Part shown: piece by piece, positions 46,146-59,117 of the stretch
How positions within the stretch are numbered: the first letter of the stretch is position 1
Layout: each line of letters begins with the position of its first letter
Source of the DNA: Manihot esculenta
Taxonomy: Eukaryota; Streptophyta; Magnoliopsida; Malpighiales; Euphorbiaceae
Direction: 5' to 3'
DNA length: 64,000 nt
NCBI RefSeq assembly: GCF_001659605.2
Contig: NC_035172.2
Location: 16,245,051 to 16,309,050 of the forward strand
Notes under the pieces: model-generated
What the model was told of the DNA's origin: nothing
Seen by the model: only the letters and a program-made list of their open reading frames with translations
Databases searched by the model: none
Translations under genes and position numbers: made by a program

Positions 46146-48407
46146 TGTAACGACCCGAAAATCGGACCGCTACCGGCGCTAGGATCCGGGCCGACTTAAG
46201 GCCGCCGGGACCCGTAGCAAGCCTGACATATAACCTGTAAACCTGTATAATCCCATACATGATCAACAACATGCATAAAAATTAAAACTGTTCTTTCTAT
46301 GAACAACAACCAAACTCAACCTGAGCATAACATTAACATAACTTTGATCCCTCTGTGGGATCTCATCTGTGCCCTCAAAGGGTAACATAACCTGTGTTGA
46401 GCTGGTTTACATAAACATCATCAAAATCTCTAAGATCATGTATAAAAAGGGATACATCATTCTATGGTCAAGCACACACTAACATCCATAAAACTCATTA
46501 CAACTATACTGTACTTTTACATTACAATTTGATCATGTCCATTTCTAGCTATTACATAAGCATGACTTCATCACTCTATCCGAACTCCCGCACTATATCC
46601 TGTACCTGAAGCCTGGGGGAAAAAGGGAGAGGGGTGAGCTAGAAGCCCAGTGAGTAGAGCTAGTAAAACACATTAACACTATGCTCAAATGGGATGCATC
46701 ATAACACAAACAATTCACATAAGGGTTGGGTGAACTCGTCACCAATTAGTCCAAGTTAACTCTGCGCCAGGCCTGTAGAATGGGGCCTGGTCTTCCTGTC
46801 AGAACATACATTACTTACCATTTTTCCAGGGCCTCCTCTGGCTCCTGGTCTTCAAGTCCCATAACCGTGCTAGACCATAGGATGAAATCCTGGTCTTTCC
46901 TTACTCTGTGCCAGGCCTGTAGACTGGGGCCTGGACTTGCTTACTCTGTGCCAGGCCTGTAGCATGGGGCCTGGTCTTCCTGTCTTGGACTAATTGGATC
47001 ATCCAACATTCACCCACAACAACAACAATTTATGCAATGCGGCATATTCGTGAAAACTAATGCAATCATCCTATTGCACAATCATGATGCATGAAACATG
47101 ATAAAGCATTTAATTTAAAAGATTAAGTTCTAGTTCCACTCACCTCTGGCAGACTCTGACAATACCGAAGCAGCTGAACTCACTGCTGGGGTCCTCGGTT
47201 CCTCGGGTCCGAACCTACACAGGTGGACTCAAATGAGGGACCAAACATATAAACATGACTCTAATATATCCCCCAAAAACCCCCTAAAACATCAAGAAAA
47301 CATCACAGAAAATATGCATGAAATGGCTGAACAGGGCACTTTCAGCGGCACCTTCGGCGGCCGAAAGTCCTGGACAGAGACGAAACTCAGCTAGGTTCGG
47401 CGGCACCTTCGGCGGCCGAAAGTGCCAGACAGAGACGAAAGTCTCTTTTCGGGGGCAACTTCGGCAGCCGAAAGGCCTGCCTCCCCAGCCATGTTCGGCG
47501 GCCGAAAGTACCTTCGGCTGCCGAACCTGGTTTCTGCCAAAGGGCAGAAACTTGGCTCCCTTTGCCCATTTCGCCTCCAAACCTACCAATCATGCATATT
47601 TCTCAACTAAAACATGCATACAAGTTCCTAGGGGCCTCAAACATGCATATACCCCATCTACAACACTTTAAACATACTCAAACAACACACATTGTTCAAA
47701 ACATCAAAATATATCCATAACTCAACATATACCCTAGCATGCATTTCTACCCTTAGATCTTCATAAAACTTGTTAAAATCATACATTGAACTTAAGATCG
47801 GCTCTTACCTCTTGAAGATCGAGGGTTGAGGAGATCTAAACTTGGAGATGGGAGAAGTTCCAACTTTTGGTCTCCAAGCTTCAAAACTCGCTCTAAGCTC
47901 AAAGATCTTCAAAACCAAAGTTATAAACTTGTAAAGATCATGGAAAAAGGAAGGAAAAACTCAAGATTGGGGAAGGATAGCGGAATGCTCACCTTGGCCG
48001 AAATGGGGAGAAAAAGCTCGCCCATTTTCGGCTAAGGGACCCTTTTATAGTGGCTGGCCAGACCACGTTCGGGGGCCGAAAGTGCCTCCGCATCCATGCA
48101 AATGTTCGGCGGCCGAACATGAGGTTCGGCGGCCAAACCTTGACTTCCCTCACTCATGCTTTCGGGGGCCTAACGTGCCTCCAAAACGCATGCATGTTCG
48201 GCGGCCGAACTTGACTTTCGGCGGCCGAACCTGGGTTTTTCCTCCAAGGACTTTTCTTGTAAAAACTCATTTAATTTCATACTTAAAATCATAAAACACC
48301 TTAAAACATTTTTATAAAACATGATTCTACCCTTCTAGAGGTCTCCGACATCCGAGATTCCACCGGACGGTAGGAATTCCGATACCGGAGTCTAGCCGGG
48401 TATTACA
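46146..48407 (-). repeat. 5' LTR of C
   Basis: Same length as the 3' LTR. Three differences seen by eye: 46966 region CATGGGG for CACGGGG, 47343 region TTCAGCGG for TTCGGCGG, and 48133 region GGCCAAACC for GGCCGAACC. All are transitions at CpG. Confidence 0.95.
48043..48049 (-). promoter_or_regulatory. TATA box of the C 5' LTR
   Basis: CTATAAAAGGG on the minus strand, about 360 bases into U3. It lies just downstream of the palindrome cluster 48066-48233 in the direction of transcription. It should be the promoter of the C genomic RNA. Confidence 0.75.
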
Positions 48408-50456
48408 CCAGGGACTACTATCTGCTGTGGTCCAGGGATTAACACAATCTGTAACACATCCCACTGGTATCTCATCGAAGCCATACATTAAGCCTAACTC
48501 ACACGTTTCTCATCAAGAAACGTAAAACAAGATTGTGTACAAGGGATGAATCATACATCACACTATAGCAGTGACACTAGGGAAAGCATAAGTCTATCCA
48601 GTATATGACAGTACATATCTATCTATTACATTACAACTAATCTTTCAATTACATCATGTCCACTATCCTATTACAACATACATTCATGCATAACTGTCCT
48701 CTGTACTCTTGCTGCCTTTAACTTCTCCTAGCTATCTCAGAACCTGCAAAACTGGGGTCAAGGGAGTGGGATGAGCTCTAGAGCCCAGTGAGGAGGAACA
48801 ATAAAAACAGTTCATTCATTACATGCTCTCATGAAATGCATCACATCACAAACATATCATCTCAAGGATGAACTTGTCACCATAGCCCTCTACATACATA
48901 ATAGTATGTCCAACTGTGCCAGGGGCGATTAGGCCTCACCTGGACTACTCTGAAGTAACTCATATCATAACATGTCCAACTATGCCAGGGGCGATTAGGC
49001 CTCACCTTGACTGCTCTGAGCTCTGATCTGACAGCCCAGCTGTCTCACTCATAGTACCAGGAGCGACCTGGACTAACCAGGGGCGACCTGGTATGGCTAT
49101 CTCATGCCACAACTCTGTATCTGTGCTCTATCAAGGGCTAAGGATCATCCAACATTCATCCACACAAATATCAGCTTATGCAATGCAGCATATTCGTGGA
49201 ATCTAATGCAATACAACCTAATACATAACATGGCATTTTATGATGCATGGATCATGCTAGATTCGTGTCATTTCTGAATGTAAAATAGTATAGTTAGTTC
49301 CACTCACCTGTAGCCTCTACTTGGCTACCTCTGGGCTACCTCTAACTCTGAGACCGCTACGACTGCTAACCTCTGCAGTTCCTCGGGTCCAATCCTACAA
49401 TGGAGGATGTAAATGAGGCACCACACATACTCTATGCCACTGATAAAACAAGTCCCCAAAACCCTTCTAGAACACCTCAAAACATGCAGGCAAAACAAGC
49501 AAAGGAAGGCTGGACAGGGCACCTTCGGCAGCACCTTCGGCGGCCGAATGTCTCCTCCAGAGACGAAAGTCAGGCATGTTCGGCGGCCTAACTTGGACTT
49601 TCGGCGGCCGAACCTGAGTTCATCCAGAACTCAGCTTCAAGCTTCAACCAGCCTCCCAACTCTTTCCATACTCCCCAAAGCATGCATTCATCCTCTCAAA
49701 CGATGCATATACTCATGTACATGCTTCAAGGGGTCCATAACTAACTTAAAACCCCAACAAAACAACAAACATAACACATACACATACTTACACCATTAAC
49801 TCATCAAAACTAACCTAAGCATGCAACTCGACATAAACTCCCATACCCTCTGTAAAAAGCTGTTAAACCTCATTAAAACAAATCTAAAAACTTCCCTTAC
49901 CTCCTGAAATCAGAAGAGGAACAACCACACTCAGCAAAACCTCCTCCAAAGCTTCCACACCTCAAAACCTCACTTTTCTCTCAAACACATTCAAACTCAC
50001 TGAAAACACGACCAACCCTCTGCCTAAGCTGATAAAAGCTTGCAGATGAGTCAAGGGAGACGTGGCCAAACCTCTGGTCATGATCTGGAGGTGAACACCT
50101 GGCCAAACCACGGACTGAGGAGTGTGCACAACTAACCGACCACCTCAGCTTCGGCTGCCGAAACTGCATGCAAAACCATGCAACTTTCGGGGGCCGAACA
50201 TAACCTTCGGGGGCCGAACATTGGGCACTTTCGGCGGCCGAACTTACCATTCGGGGGCCGAACATGACAGAAACTCCTTTGGCTAATTCTCCACAAAACT
50301 TAACTCTTTTCTTAAACAAATCCTGAAAAATACTTACACCCATCAGTCTTAAAAATCGTTTAGAAAACCTTCACTCTACCCTTCTAGACACCTCTGACAT
50401 CCTTGAATTCCACCGGACGGTAGGAATTCTGATGCCTGATTTAGCCGGGTATTACA
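48408..50456 (-). repeat. LTR 2 of B, second part
   Basis: Continues the B LTR from CCAGGGACTAC. With 38299-38528 it totals 2279 bases, one more than the intact LTR. Palindrome clusters at 49521-49616 and 50148-50270. Confidence 0.92.
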
Positions 50457-53082
50457 ATCTTCCCCCCTTACAAAACATTCGTCCTCGAATGTTAAAAACA
50501 AACAAACACATATACACACAAGTAAAAAAGGAAAGCCTACCACCTTCCTCTAAGAAGCGACACAGATACCACTGGAGTACATACTCCCGGGTTAGCCATA
50601 TTGTCTGACTCTGTGGATTCGTATCTGCTTCATCTGTGTCCATACTCTATAGGGACTGCTACCTTTCTTTTTCTCTTTGGCTCTTCTTAGCTTTCTCACT
50701 ATGCTAGATCTTTACCCTTAGTTTTTGTACGCACTCCGGTCCGAGGAGCAATGACTCTCAGGATATGCTTCGTTCACTCACTCTACTTGTGACACAACAC
50801 AAGGGAATAGACATGCCCTGATCTTGGCCTTCATGCCATGTTCTCTAGCTACTACTACACTGAGTAGCTACTGGGCATGCTTCTCTGTTTTTCTAAACTA
50901 GTATACGCTTTTGCTGCGCACTTTGATCCTTGCCCGCCTTTCTTCTTCTCTCCCTTTTACCTACACTGGACTATCTCTAGAGAGCTCGCTAGCTCTCTAG
51001 CTTAGCTGTTTCTATAGGCTCAACTGATAAGCGACTTCTGACTGAGGGCAGCTCACATCTCAGTTGCCTCACCCAGTAGATACTGTCTGGTATACTCAGA
51101 GTCGCTGAGCAGGTTTACCCCTTATCTCGGGTTTAGATTCTTCACTATGCTCAAGATGTCAGTTCTCTAACTTTCGACATATAGTTCCCAACTCTCAGAT
51201 CTCTTCTGGAAAACCACTAGCTTCTACTAGCTGGTCCTATAGCTCATCCATTCTACATGGACACACCTGTCCTGGTAGTGTTTTTGTGCAACTGCTCACA
51301 GTCGTTACAAAATTTCAAGGTTTCATCCTTCGTTTCTCATACTGACACTGGAACATTCCAGGATGAGGTACGAGGTCGGATATAACCTTTCTCTACCAAG
51401 CTTCTCTATCCTATGCTGACTAGGCTCTCTCTGCAGGTGCCATTCTGTAGGGTAGAAGGAAAGAAATGGTTCCGCGTCCAGACACCACTTCTATTCCACA
51501 CTCTGACTCCCTGACAGATGGTAAACCTGACAGCTCGTCTGGGAAAAACATGTAGAACTTGCTAGCAACGGGCACTGAGGCTGATTCCCTGCCCTGACTA
51601 TGCAACTTGCTCACAAGAGCTAGAACCCTCTGATAACCTTTCCTGTGTACCGTTGAGCCTAGTGGGCTGACATCAAACCTCTAGGCACCTATACTCTATC
51701 CCAGTCAAGGACTATCTCTAATCCATCTTAGCCTCTGAACTCTCCTACCTTGTCTCTACAGACACAGGTAGTACAATGAGTAAGTAGCCAATCCGCCCTA
51801 GACTGACATCACATAGTCAACTCTAGAACCAGAAGGTCAGCTGGATAGTCTCTACTCACTCCAACCGCTAAACTGCTCTGACTGACTGACTCTGCCTCAG
51901 ATGGATCATACTCGGGTCCACTAACCCAGAGAAAAATACTCTAAGCCTAGAAGTCATTCAACCCACTCGAGTCACAGCTCACTAAGTCATAAGGAAGGAG
52001 GAACACGCGGGTTCAAAACAAAGCATACACATCCGAACATCCACAAGTGAACATACCTGACGTCACTGTGTTCGATGTGATAGTTTCCTACTGAGTCAGA
52101 GTGAAGATCCGAACTATAGGTAACGAACCTTCTCTCGGGAACGTACTAATGAAAAGGCTAACCTTTTCCTCTGCCTCAATTTATCACCGAATCCCAGAGT
52201 AAACTGAAAGCTCCTCCTGAACTTACCCTTAGTCTTACTCTTTTCTTTCTCTATTTCATTCTAGTTTGCGTATTCTTTTTCTTTCTTTTGTTTTGTTACT
52301 CTGATCTATGACACTTACTTTTTTCTTACTCTTATTCTTTTCTTACTCTGTTCTTTGACTTATTTCTTATCTTTGAGGGCTGCACTCGGAGATGAGAGAT
52401 CACTCTCCCGGGATAAAAAGCATCTCATAGCCCCACTCTCGAATATCTTTCCTGGTTCACTATCTCGCTATTACTCATTTGGCTTTTCCTATCTCTCGCA
52501 CTCTGGTAGTGCAATCTTTACCATTCGTCGTTCTCACTCTCTTCGTTTAGCGGGTGGTACACCTGATGACTTGTCTGGGTCCTATCGACAACTTTTCTTT
52601 GGCTGTGGGCACTACAACTGTTCCCCTTCTAATCTGACTAACTACGCTGTTCTCTGACACAAGCAAGAAACCTTTGATACCCTCTCCTAAACAGCGTAAG
52701 AGCCTCTAGGGCTGATCGCAAACTTCTAGGCATCTCTACTTTGTCCCCTCACACATTACCTGTGATCCATCCATCCTGGTCTTAAAGCCTGCCTACTCTG
52801 CCTCTGCTATCTAAGGCAGTACGATAAGTAGCTAGCCCATCCACCCCTAGAATGACATCAACCAGTCACTCTAGAACCACAAGGTCAGCTGGAAGGCACC
52901 TACTCAAAACTCGCACTCAACTCTATTGGCAGACTAACTCTGCCACTGACGGATCACACTTGAGTCTATTGACCCAAAGAGGACATTCTAATCCCAGAAG
53001 TTATCAAACCCATACTCTCGACGGCGATGGCTCTCACGGCCCTAAGGAAAGCGAAACATCAAAGTCGCTATGAACAAACACA
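50457..53082 (-). pseudogene. pol remnant of B, copy 2
   Basis: The same degenerate region as 33989-36614, displaced by 16468 bases and nearly identical. Single-base differences include a Met/Val difference in the linker frame (51420-51614). The same protease duplication is present, so the damage precedes the tandem duplication. Confidence 0.78.
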
Positions 53083-54472
53083 TCAAAACATATGGAAGTG
53101 AAAAGTACCTGTCACCGCCATGTCCGATGTGTCAGTCTCCTGCTGCGTCAAAGCGAAGATCCGTGCTGGCACTGCTGGACCTTCACCTGGGGAACCTGTG
53201 GAAGAAGGAGTGATCCCGCTCCTTCTGCCTCTGCCCTGCGCCATGGCTAGAGCTTCTGGCTGAGCCACTCTGTCTGAGACTGTCTGCTGGGACTGTGTTA
53301 GCAAAGTGGCGGTGGAACACTCACGTGCTATGTGCCCCTCTTGTCCGCACCTGAAACATGCTGTTGTCCCTACTAAACAGACTCCCTTGTGCGGCCTACC
53401 GCACCTCGGACATTTTGAGGTCTTCAACCCAGAACTCGAACCCTCACCTATTCCCAGACCAGACTTAATCTGCTTCCAGAACTTATTCTTCTTTGATCGT
53501 CTGAGGCCTCTACCTCCCTTCTTCCTTTCTATACCAGCCTCGTGCAGAAGGGAGAGATTCACATCACTTGTCCCTGCAAGTTTGGCACTAGCTTCTCTCT
53601 TCTGTGCCATATCTACTATATCATGGAACCTCTTCCTTGCGCTATCTGGAAAAGCCCCTTCGGCAAACTCTGTTGCAAACTGCTCCCAGGATAAGCTTTC
53701 TATCCTCGGGTTCACATACTGGTTGAACCAGTCCCTTGCCTTTTCACATTTCAATGTGACCCCTGCCATCTGAATGGCTCTACTCTCACTGGCTCCCAAC
53801 TCATCAGTTATCATCTTGACCGTTCTGAGATACTCAACAGGGTCATCACCAGTCTCAAACTTGGGAATATCTAACCGTAAATAATCTGTCAGCTGCACCA
53901 TACTTTCTCCAGGTGAACTAAGCTTAGGTGTTTGGATAACTGGGGCTACTGATTCTACTGGTGGTGGAGGAGGTGCAACTTGCCCTGGGTTAGGGTTTAC
54001 TGACCTTGGGTAACAAAAGAAGGGTGGAAACATGGTATACTGTGGATATGATGGTGGATATGGCGGATAAAAGGGAGGATAGGGCATAACGGTAGGATAT
54101 GGGTGATACCTAGGAAACTCTGCTGTATCTTTCATCGGGTACTCTGCCCCCCACTGGTGGATACTGAGGTAGAACAAATCTCGAGGCCTGAGTGCCTCCT
54201 TGGGACTCACCCATATCTCCTCCTAATCCGCTCATACCAAAGCCGCCCTCTCTACTCTGGTCATCCTCCTCTCTTTCTCTCATAAGCCCTGACATACCAC
54301 TCTGGACAACTCCCCTTCTACTCTCCTCAACAGACCTTCTAGGGTCCCTTGATGTACCTTCTCTGCTTACACTATCTGATGTTGCCCTTTGCAGAACGGG
54401 GAGGTGAGCATCCATGTCCTCATCCTCCGGCGGAGCTCCAGTCAATCTACCAGATCGACGAGTTCCTCTCAT
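53083..54472 (-). pseudogene. gag of B, copy 2
   Basis: Protein-identical to copy 1 (36615-38004) as far as I can see. It has the same start (MRGTRRSGRLTG), the same frameshift and the same capsid deletion. Confidence 0.82.
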
Positions 54473-54751
54473 TCTGCCTCTGTACAGCACAACAGCACAC
54501 AAAAATATCATCAAATGATCCATGTGAGAACACATGAATCCTCAGCACATATCAAACATAGTCATAGCACATGTCGCTCATCATGGCATTTCACAGCATC
54601 ATGCAAGACAGGACTCCACATCCTATCCTAGTGGACATGATCTTAACTTATTGTGCTTTCCCTCCTATACAAGACACGACCTCTTTCCGATGTGGGATAC
54701 CTCTCGTCCTTGAACAAAGATGCTCCACACACCGTACTCTTGAGGCCCTAA

Positions 54752-54763
54752 GCTCTGATACCA
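54752..54763 (-). promoter_or_regulatory. Primer binding site of B, copy 2
   Basis: A perfect TGGTATCAGAGC (minus strand), next to LTR 3. This is the site the genomic RNA of the array would use. Confidence 0.9.
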
Positions 54764-54766
54764 ATC

Positions 54767-57044
54767 TGTAACGACCCGGAAACCGGTACCCCTCAGTAAC
54801 GGTCCGAACCATCACTGGCACTAGGATCCAGATCGGCTTAAGGCCGCCGGGACCCGTAGTCAGCCAACTATACTCTCTGTGTACCTGATAAATCCCATTC
54901 ATAATACAAAACAATACTCACAATCCTGTAAAACTCTGTAGGCTTAACCACTGCTACTCAGATATGTCAATCTGAAATGGCCCTCAGGGCCTGTACCAGG
55001 GACTACTATCTGCTGTGGTCCAGGGATTAACACAATCTGTAACACATCCCACTGGTATCTCATCGAAGCCATACATTAAGCCTAACTCACACGTTTCTCA
55101 TCAAGAAACGTAAAACAGGATTGTGTACAAGGGATGAATCATACATCACACTATAGCAGTGACACTAGGGAAAGCATAAGTCTATCCAGTATATGACAGT
55201 ACATATCTATCTATTACATTACAACTAATCTTTCAATTACATCATGTCCACTATCCTATTACAACATACATTCATGCATAACTGTCCTCTGTACTCTTGC
55301 TGCCTTTAACTTCTCCTAGCTATCTCAGAACCTGCAAAACTGGGGTCAAGGGAGTGGGATGAGCTCTAGAGCCCAGTGAGGAGGAACAATAAAAACAGTT
55401 CATTCATTACATGCTCTCATGAAATGCATCACATCACAAACATATCATCTCAAGGATGAACTTGTCACCATAGCCCTCTACATACATAATAGTATGTCCA
55501 ACTGTGCCAGGGGCGATTAGGCCTCACCTGGACTACTCTGAAGTAACTCATATCATAACATGTCCAACTATGCCAGGGGCGATTAGGCCTCACCTGGACT
55601 GCTCTGAGCTCTGATCTGACAGCCCAGCTGTCTCACTCATAGTACCAGGAGCGACCTGGACTAACCAGGGGCGACCTGGTATGGCTATCTCATGCCACAA
55701 CTCTGTATCTGTGCTCTATCAAGGGCTAAGGATCATCCAACATTCATCCACACAAATATCAGCTTATGCAATGCAGCATATTCGTGGAATCTAATGCAAT
55801 ACAACCTAATACATAACATGGCATTTTATGATGCATGGATCATGCTAGATTCGTGTCATTTCTGAATGTAAAATAGTATAGTTAGTTCCACTCACCTGTA
55901 GCCTCTACTTGGCTACCTCTGGGCTACCTCTAACTCTGAGACCGCTACGACTGCTAACCTCTGCAGTTCCTCGGGTCCAATCCTACAATGGAGGATGTAA
56001 ATGAGGCACCACACATACTCTATGCCACTGATAAAACAAGTCCCCAAAACCCTTCTAGAACACCTCAAAACATGCAGGCAAAACAAGCAAAGGAAGGCTG
56101 GACAGGGCACCTTCGGCAGCACCTTCGGCGGCCGAATGTCTCCTCCAGAGACGAAAGTCAGGCATGTTCGGCGGCCTAACTTGGACTTTCGGCGGCCGAA
56201 CCTGAGTTCATCCAGAACTCAGCTTCAAGCTTCAACCAGCCTCCCAACTCTTTCCATACTCCCCAAAGCATGCATTCATCCTCTCAAACGATGCATATAC
56301 TCATGTACATGCTTCAAGGGGTCCATAACTAACTTAAAACCCCAACAAAACAACAAACATAACACATACACATACTTACACCATTAACTCATCAAAACTA
56401 ACCTAAGCATGCAACTCGACATAAACTCCCATACCCTCTGTAAAAAGCTGTTAAACCTCATTAAAACAAATCTAAAAACTTCCCTTACCTCCTGAAATCA
56501 GAAGAGGAACAACCACACTCAGCAAAACCTCCTCCAAAGCTTCCACACCTCAAAACCTCACTTTTCTCTCAAACACATTCAAACTCACTGAAAACACGAC
56601 CAACCCTCTGCCTAAGCTGATAAAAGCTTGCAGATGAGTCAAGGGAGACGTGGCCAAACCTCTGGTCATGATCTGGAGGTGAACACCTGGCCAAACCACG
56701 GACTGAGGAGTGTGCACAACTAACCGACCACCTCAGCTTCGGCTGCCGAAACTGCATGCAAAACCATGCAACTTTCGGGGGCCGAACATAACCTTCGGGG
56801 GCCGAACATTGGGCACTTTCGGCAGCCGAACTTACCATTCGGGGGCCGAACATGACAGAAACTCCTTTGGCTAATTCTCCACAAAACTTAACTCTTTTCT
56901 TAAACAAATCCTGAAAAATACTTACACCCATCAGTCTTAAAAATCGTTTAGAAAACCTTCACTCTACCCTTCTAGACACCTCTGACATCCTTGAATTCCA
57001 CCGGACGGTAGGAATTCTGATGCCTGATTTAGCCGGGTATTACA
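54767..57044 (-). repeat. LTR 3 of B (5' LTR of the array)
   Basis: 2278 bases, same limits as LTR 1. A few differences were noted, for example CACACGTTTCTC here against CACACATTTCTC in LTR 1, and TTCGGCAGCC here against TTCGGCGGCC. Palindrome clusters at 56109-56204 and 56736-56858. Confidence 0.92.
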
Positions 57045-59112
57045 CCTCTGTGGGACCTCATCAATGCCCCCAATGGGTGGCATAACATGTGTTGAGTTGG
57101 TTAAACATAATCATCAATAAACATTAAGATCATGTATCAAAAAGGGATTACAATATACTATGGTCAAGCACACTTCTAAACCTCAATATCATTACATTGC
57201 ATATCTATACATCATTATACAATTTGTCATGTCCACATTCTAGCTATTACATACACAAGACTTCATTACTCTTGCTGACCTCCTGGTCTACCCTGTACCT
57301 GCAAGCCTGGGGGTTAAGGGAGAGGGGTGAGCTATAAAGCCCAGTGAGCAGAATAATAAAACATCTAAAACATATGATAACATGAAATGCATCACATCAC
57401 AGCTAATCACATCAAGGATGAATTTGTCACCAATAGTCCCCTACATGGTCCAACTGTGCCAGGGGCGTAGAATGGGCCTCGCTGGTCTTTCTCTTACATA
57501 ACATAACATAACATGGTCCAACTGTGCCAAGGGCGTAGAATGGGCCTCGCTGGTCTTTCTCTTACATGGTGCCAGGGGTGTAGAATGGGCCTCACTGGTC
57601 TTCCGTACCGTATCATCATCATCATAACATATGGGGACTAAAGAATCATTCAACATTCATCCACATCATCAACATGTTATGCAATGCAACATATTCGTGA
57701 GTCTAATGCAAACACCCTATTATATCTCATGGCATTCATGATGCGTGAATCATGCTAAAACTGATTTATTTATTTAAAAGCATAAGGTTTATTCCACTCA
57801 CCTCTGGCTGAAGCTCTACTGACTCAGAAGTAGCTGAATTCACTGCTGGGGTCCTCGGTTCCTCGGGTCCGAACCTACACAGGTGGACTCAAATGAGGGA
57901 CCAAACAACTAGAACATATCTCTAAAAACATCCCCCAAAAACCCCCTAGAACATCATGAAACAATCATAGAAAAACATGTAAAAGAGGGTTGGACAGGGC
58001 ACTTTCGGCGGCAGGTTCGGCGGCCGAAAGTCCCTCCAGAGCCGAAAGTTAGGCAGGTTCGGCGGCACCTTCGGCGGCCGAAACTCCCAGACAGAGGCGA
58101 AACTCATGCATGTTCGGCGGCACTTTCGGCGGCCGAAACTCCCAGACAAAGACGAAAGTCTCCTTTCGGGGGCAAGCTTCGGCAGCCGAAGGCTGCTTCC
58201 ACAAGCATGTTCGGCGGCCGAAAGTTCCTTCGGCTGCCGAACCTGGTTTCTCCCTTAGTAGCAGAAACTCAGCTCTTCTATGCATATACGCCTCCCATTC
58301 CATCCAAACATGCATAAACCTATTCTACAACACACATACACAAGCATACAAGCTCCTAGGGGCTTCAAATTACCTAAAACCCCATCTACAACACATCAAA
58401 CATACATTGGCAAGCCACATTGCTCAAAACACAACAATAACTCAAAAACCTAACTATAAGCTAAACATGCATTCTACCCCATAGATCTTCATAAAACTTA
58501 CTTAAAACATGCATTGAGCTTAAGATCGGCTCTTACCTCGTGAAGATCGAGAGAGAGACGACCTAAACTCGGAGATGGGAGATTCACAACTTCCTTTGGT
58601 CTCCAAGCTCAAAACTTGCTCAAAACTTAAAAATCTTCAAAACAAGATGAAAACTTGTGAAAATCGTGAAAGATTTGAAGGAAGAACTCAAAGATTGGTG
58701 AGGGACGGCGGAGAGCTCACCTTGGCTGACAATGGGGAGAAAAGCTCGCCCATTTTCGGCTAAGGGACCCTTTTATAGTGGCTGTCCAGGCCACGTTCGG
58801 GGGCCGAACGTGCCTCCACATGCATGCCATGTTCGGCGGCCGAACTTGAGGTTCGGTGGCCGAACCTGGACTTCCCTCACTCATGCCTTCGGGGGCCTAA
58901 GGCACACCCGAAATGCCTGCATGTTCGGCGGCCGAACCTGGGTTTTCCTCCAAGGTTGTTTTCATGCAAAAACTCATTTCCTTTTGCTTAAAACCATAAA
59001 ACACATTAAAACATTTTATGAAAACATGGTCTTACCCTTCTAGAGGTCTCCGACATCCGAGATTCCACCGGACGGTAGGAATTCCGATACCGGAGTCTAG
59101 CCGGGTATTACA
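57045..59112 (-). repeat. 5' LTR of A, second part
   Basis: Starts CCTCTGTGGG, continuing from 31189, and ends GGGTATTACA. It is exactly the length of the matching part of the left LTR (2068). It has a TATA box at 58771-58777 and palindrome clusters at 58000-58240 and 58796-58935. Some two dozen differences from the left LTR, mostly transitions, were noticed by eye. Confidence 0.92.
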
Positions 59113-59117
59113 AGGAA
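59113..59117. repeat. TSD AGGAA of element A, right copy
   Basis: Matches 21017-21021. Confidence 0.95.

Larger units (their letters stand above)
38529..48407 (-). mobile_element. Element C: intact young autonomous Tekay/Del-like Ty3/gypsy
   Basis: LTRs of 2262 bases at both ends (38529-40790 and 46146-48407) align without gaps, offset 7617, and differ at about three positions by eye, all at CpG. Primer site, polypurine tract and one uninterrupted gag-pol frame are present. By structure it should be competent for retrotransposition. No 5-base TSD flanks it: the left flank is TGTAC and the right flank CCAGG. Confidence 0.93.
31194..57044 (-). mobile_element. Element B: tandem LTR-int-LTR-int-LTR array, pol-defective, with nested C
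   Basis: Three LTRs (31711-33988; 38299-38528 plus 48408-50456; 54767-57044) alternate with two almost identical internal regions (33989-38298 and 50457-54766, offset 16468). The middle LTR carries element C. Each internal region has an iMet primer site, a frameshifted gag and no usable pol. A forward-reverse palindrome made of LTR ends (31194-31710) precedes the first LTR. Confidence 0.88.
21022..59112 (-). mobile_element. Element A: chromodomain Ty3/gypsy (Tekay/Del-like), disabled, carrying nested B, C and G
   Basis: Two LTRs of 2288 bases (left 21022-23309; right 30966-31189 plus 57045-59112) bracket an internal region with gag, protease, RT, RNase H, integrase and a C-terminal chromodomain on the minus strand. 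A perfect AGGAA TSD flanks the whole. The LTRs differ at roughly 1 percent of positions by eye. Three nonsense codons and a fourth in integrase, plus solo LTR G, inactivate it. B split the 5' LTR later. Confidence 0.9.
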
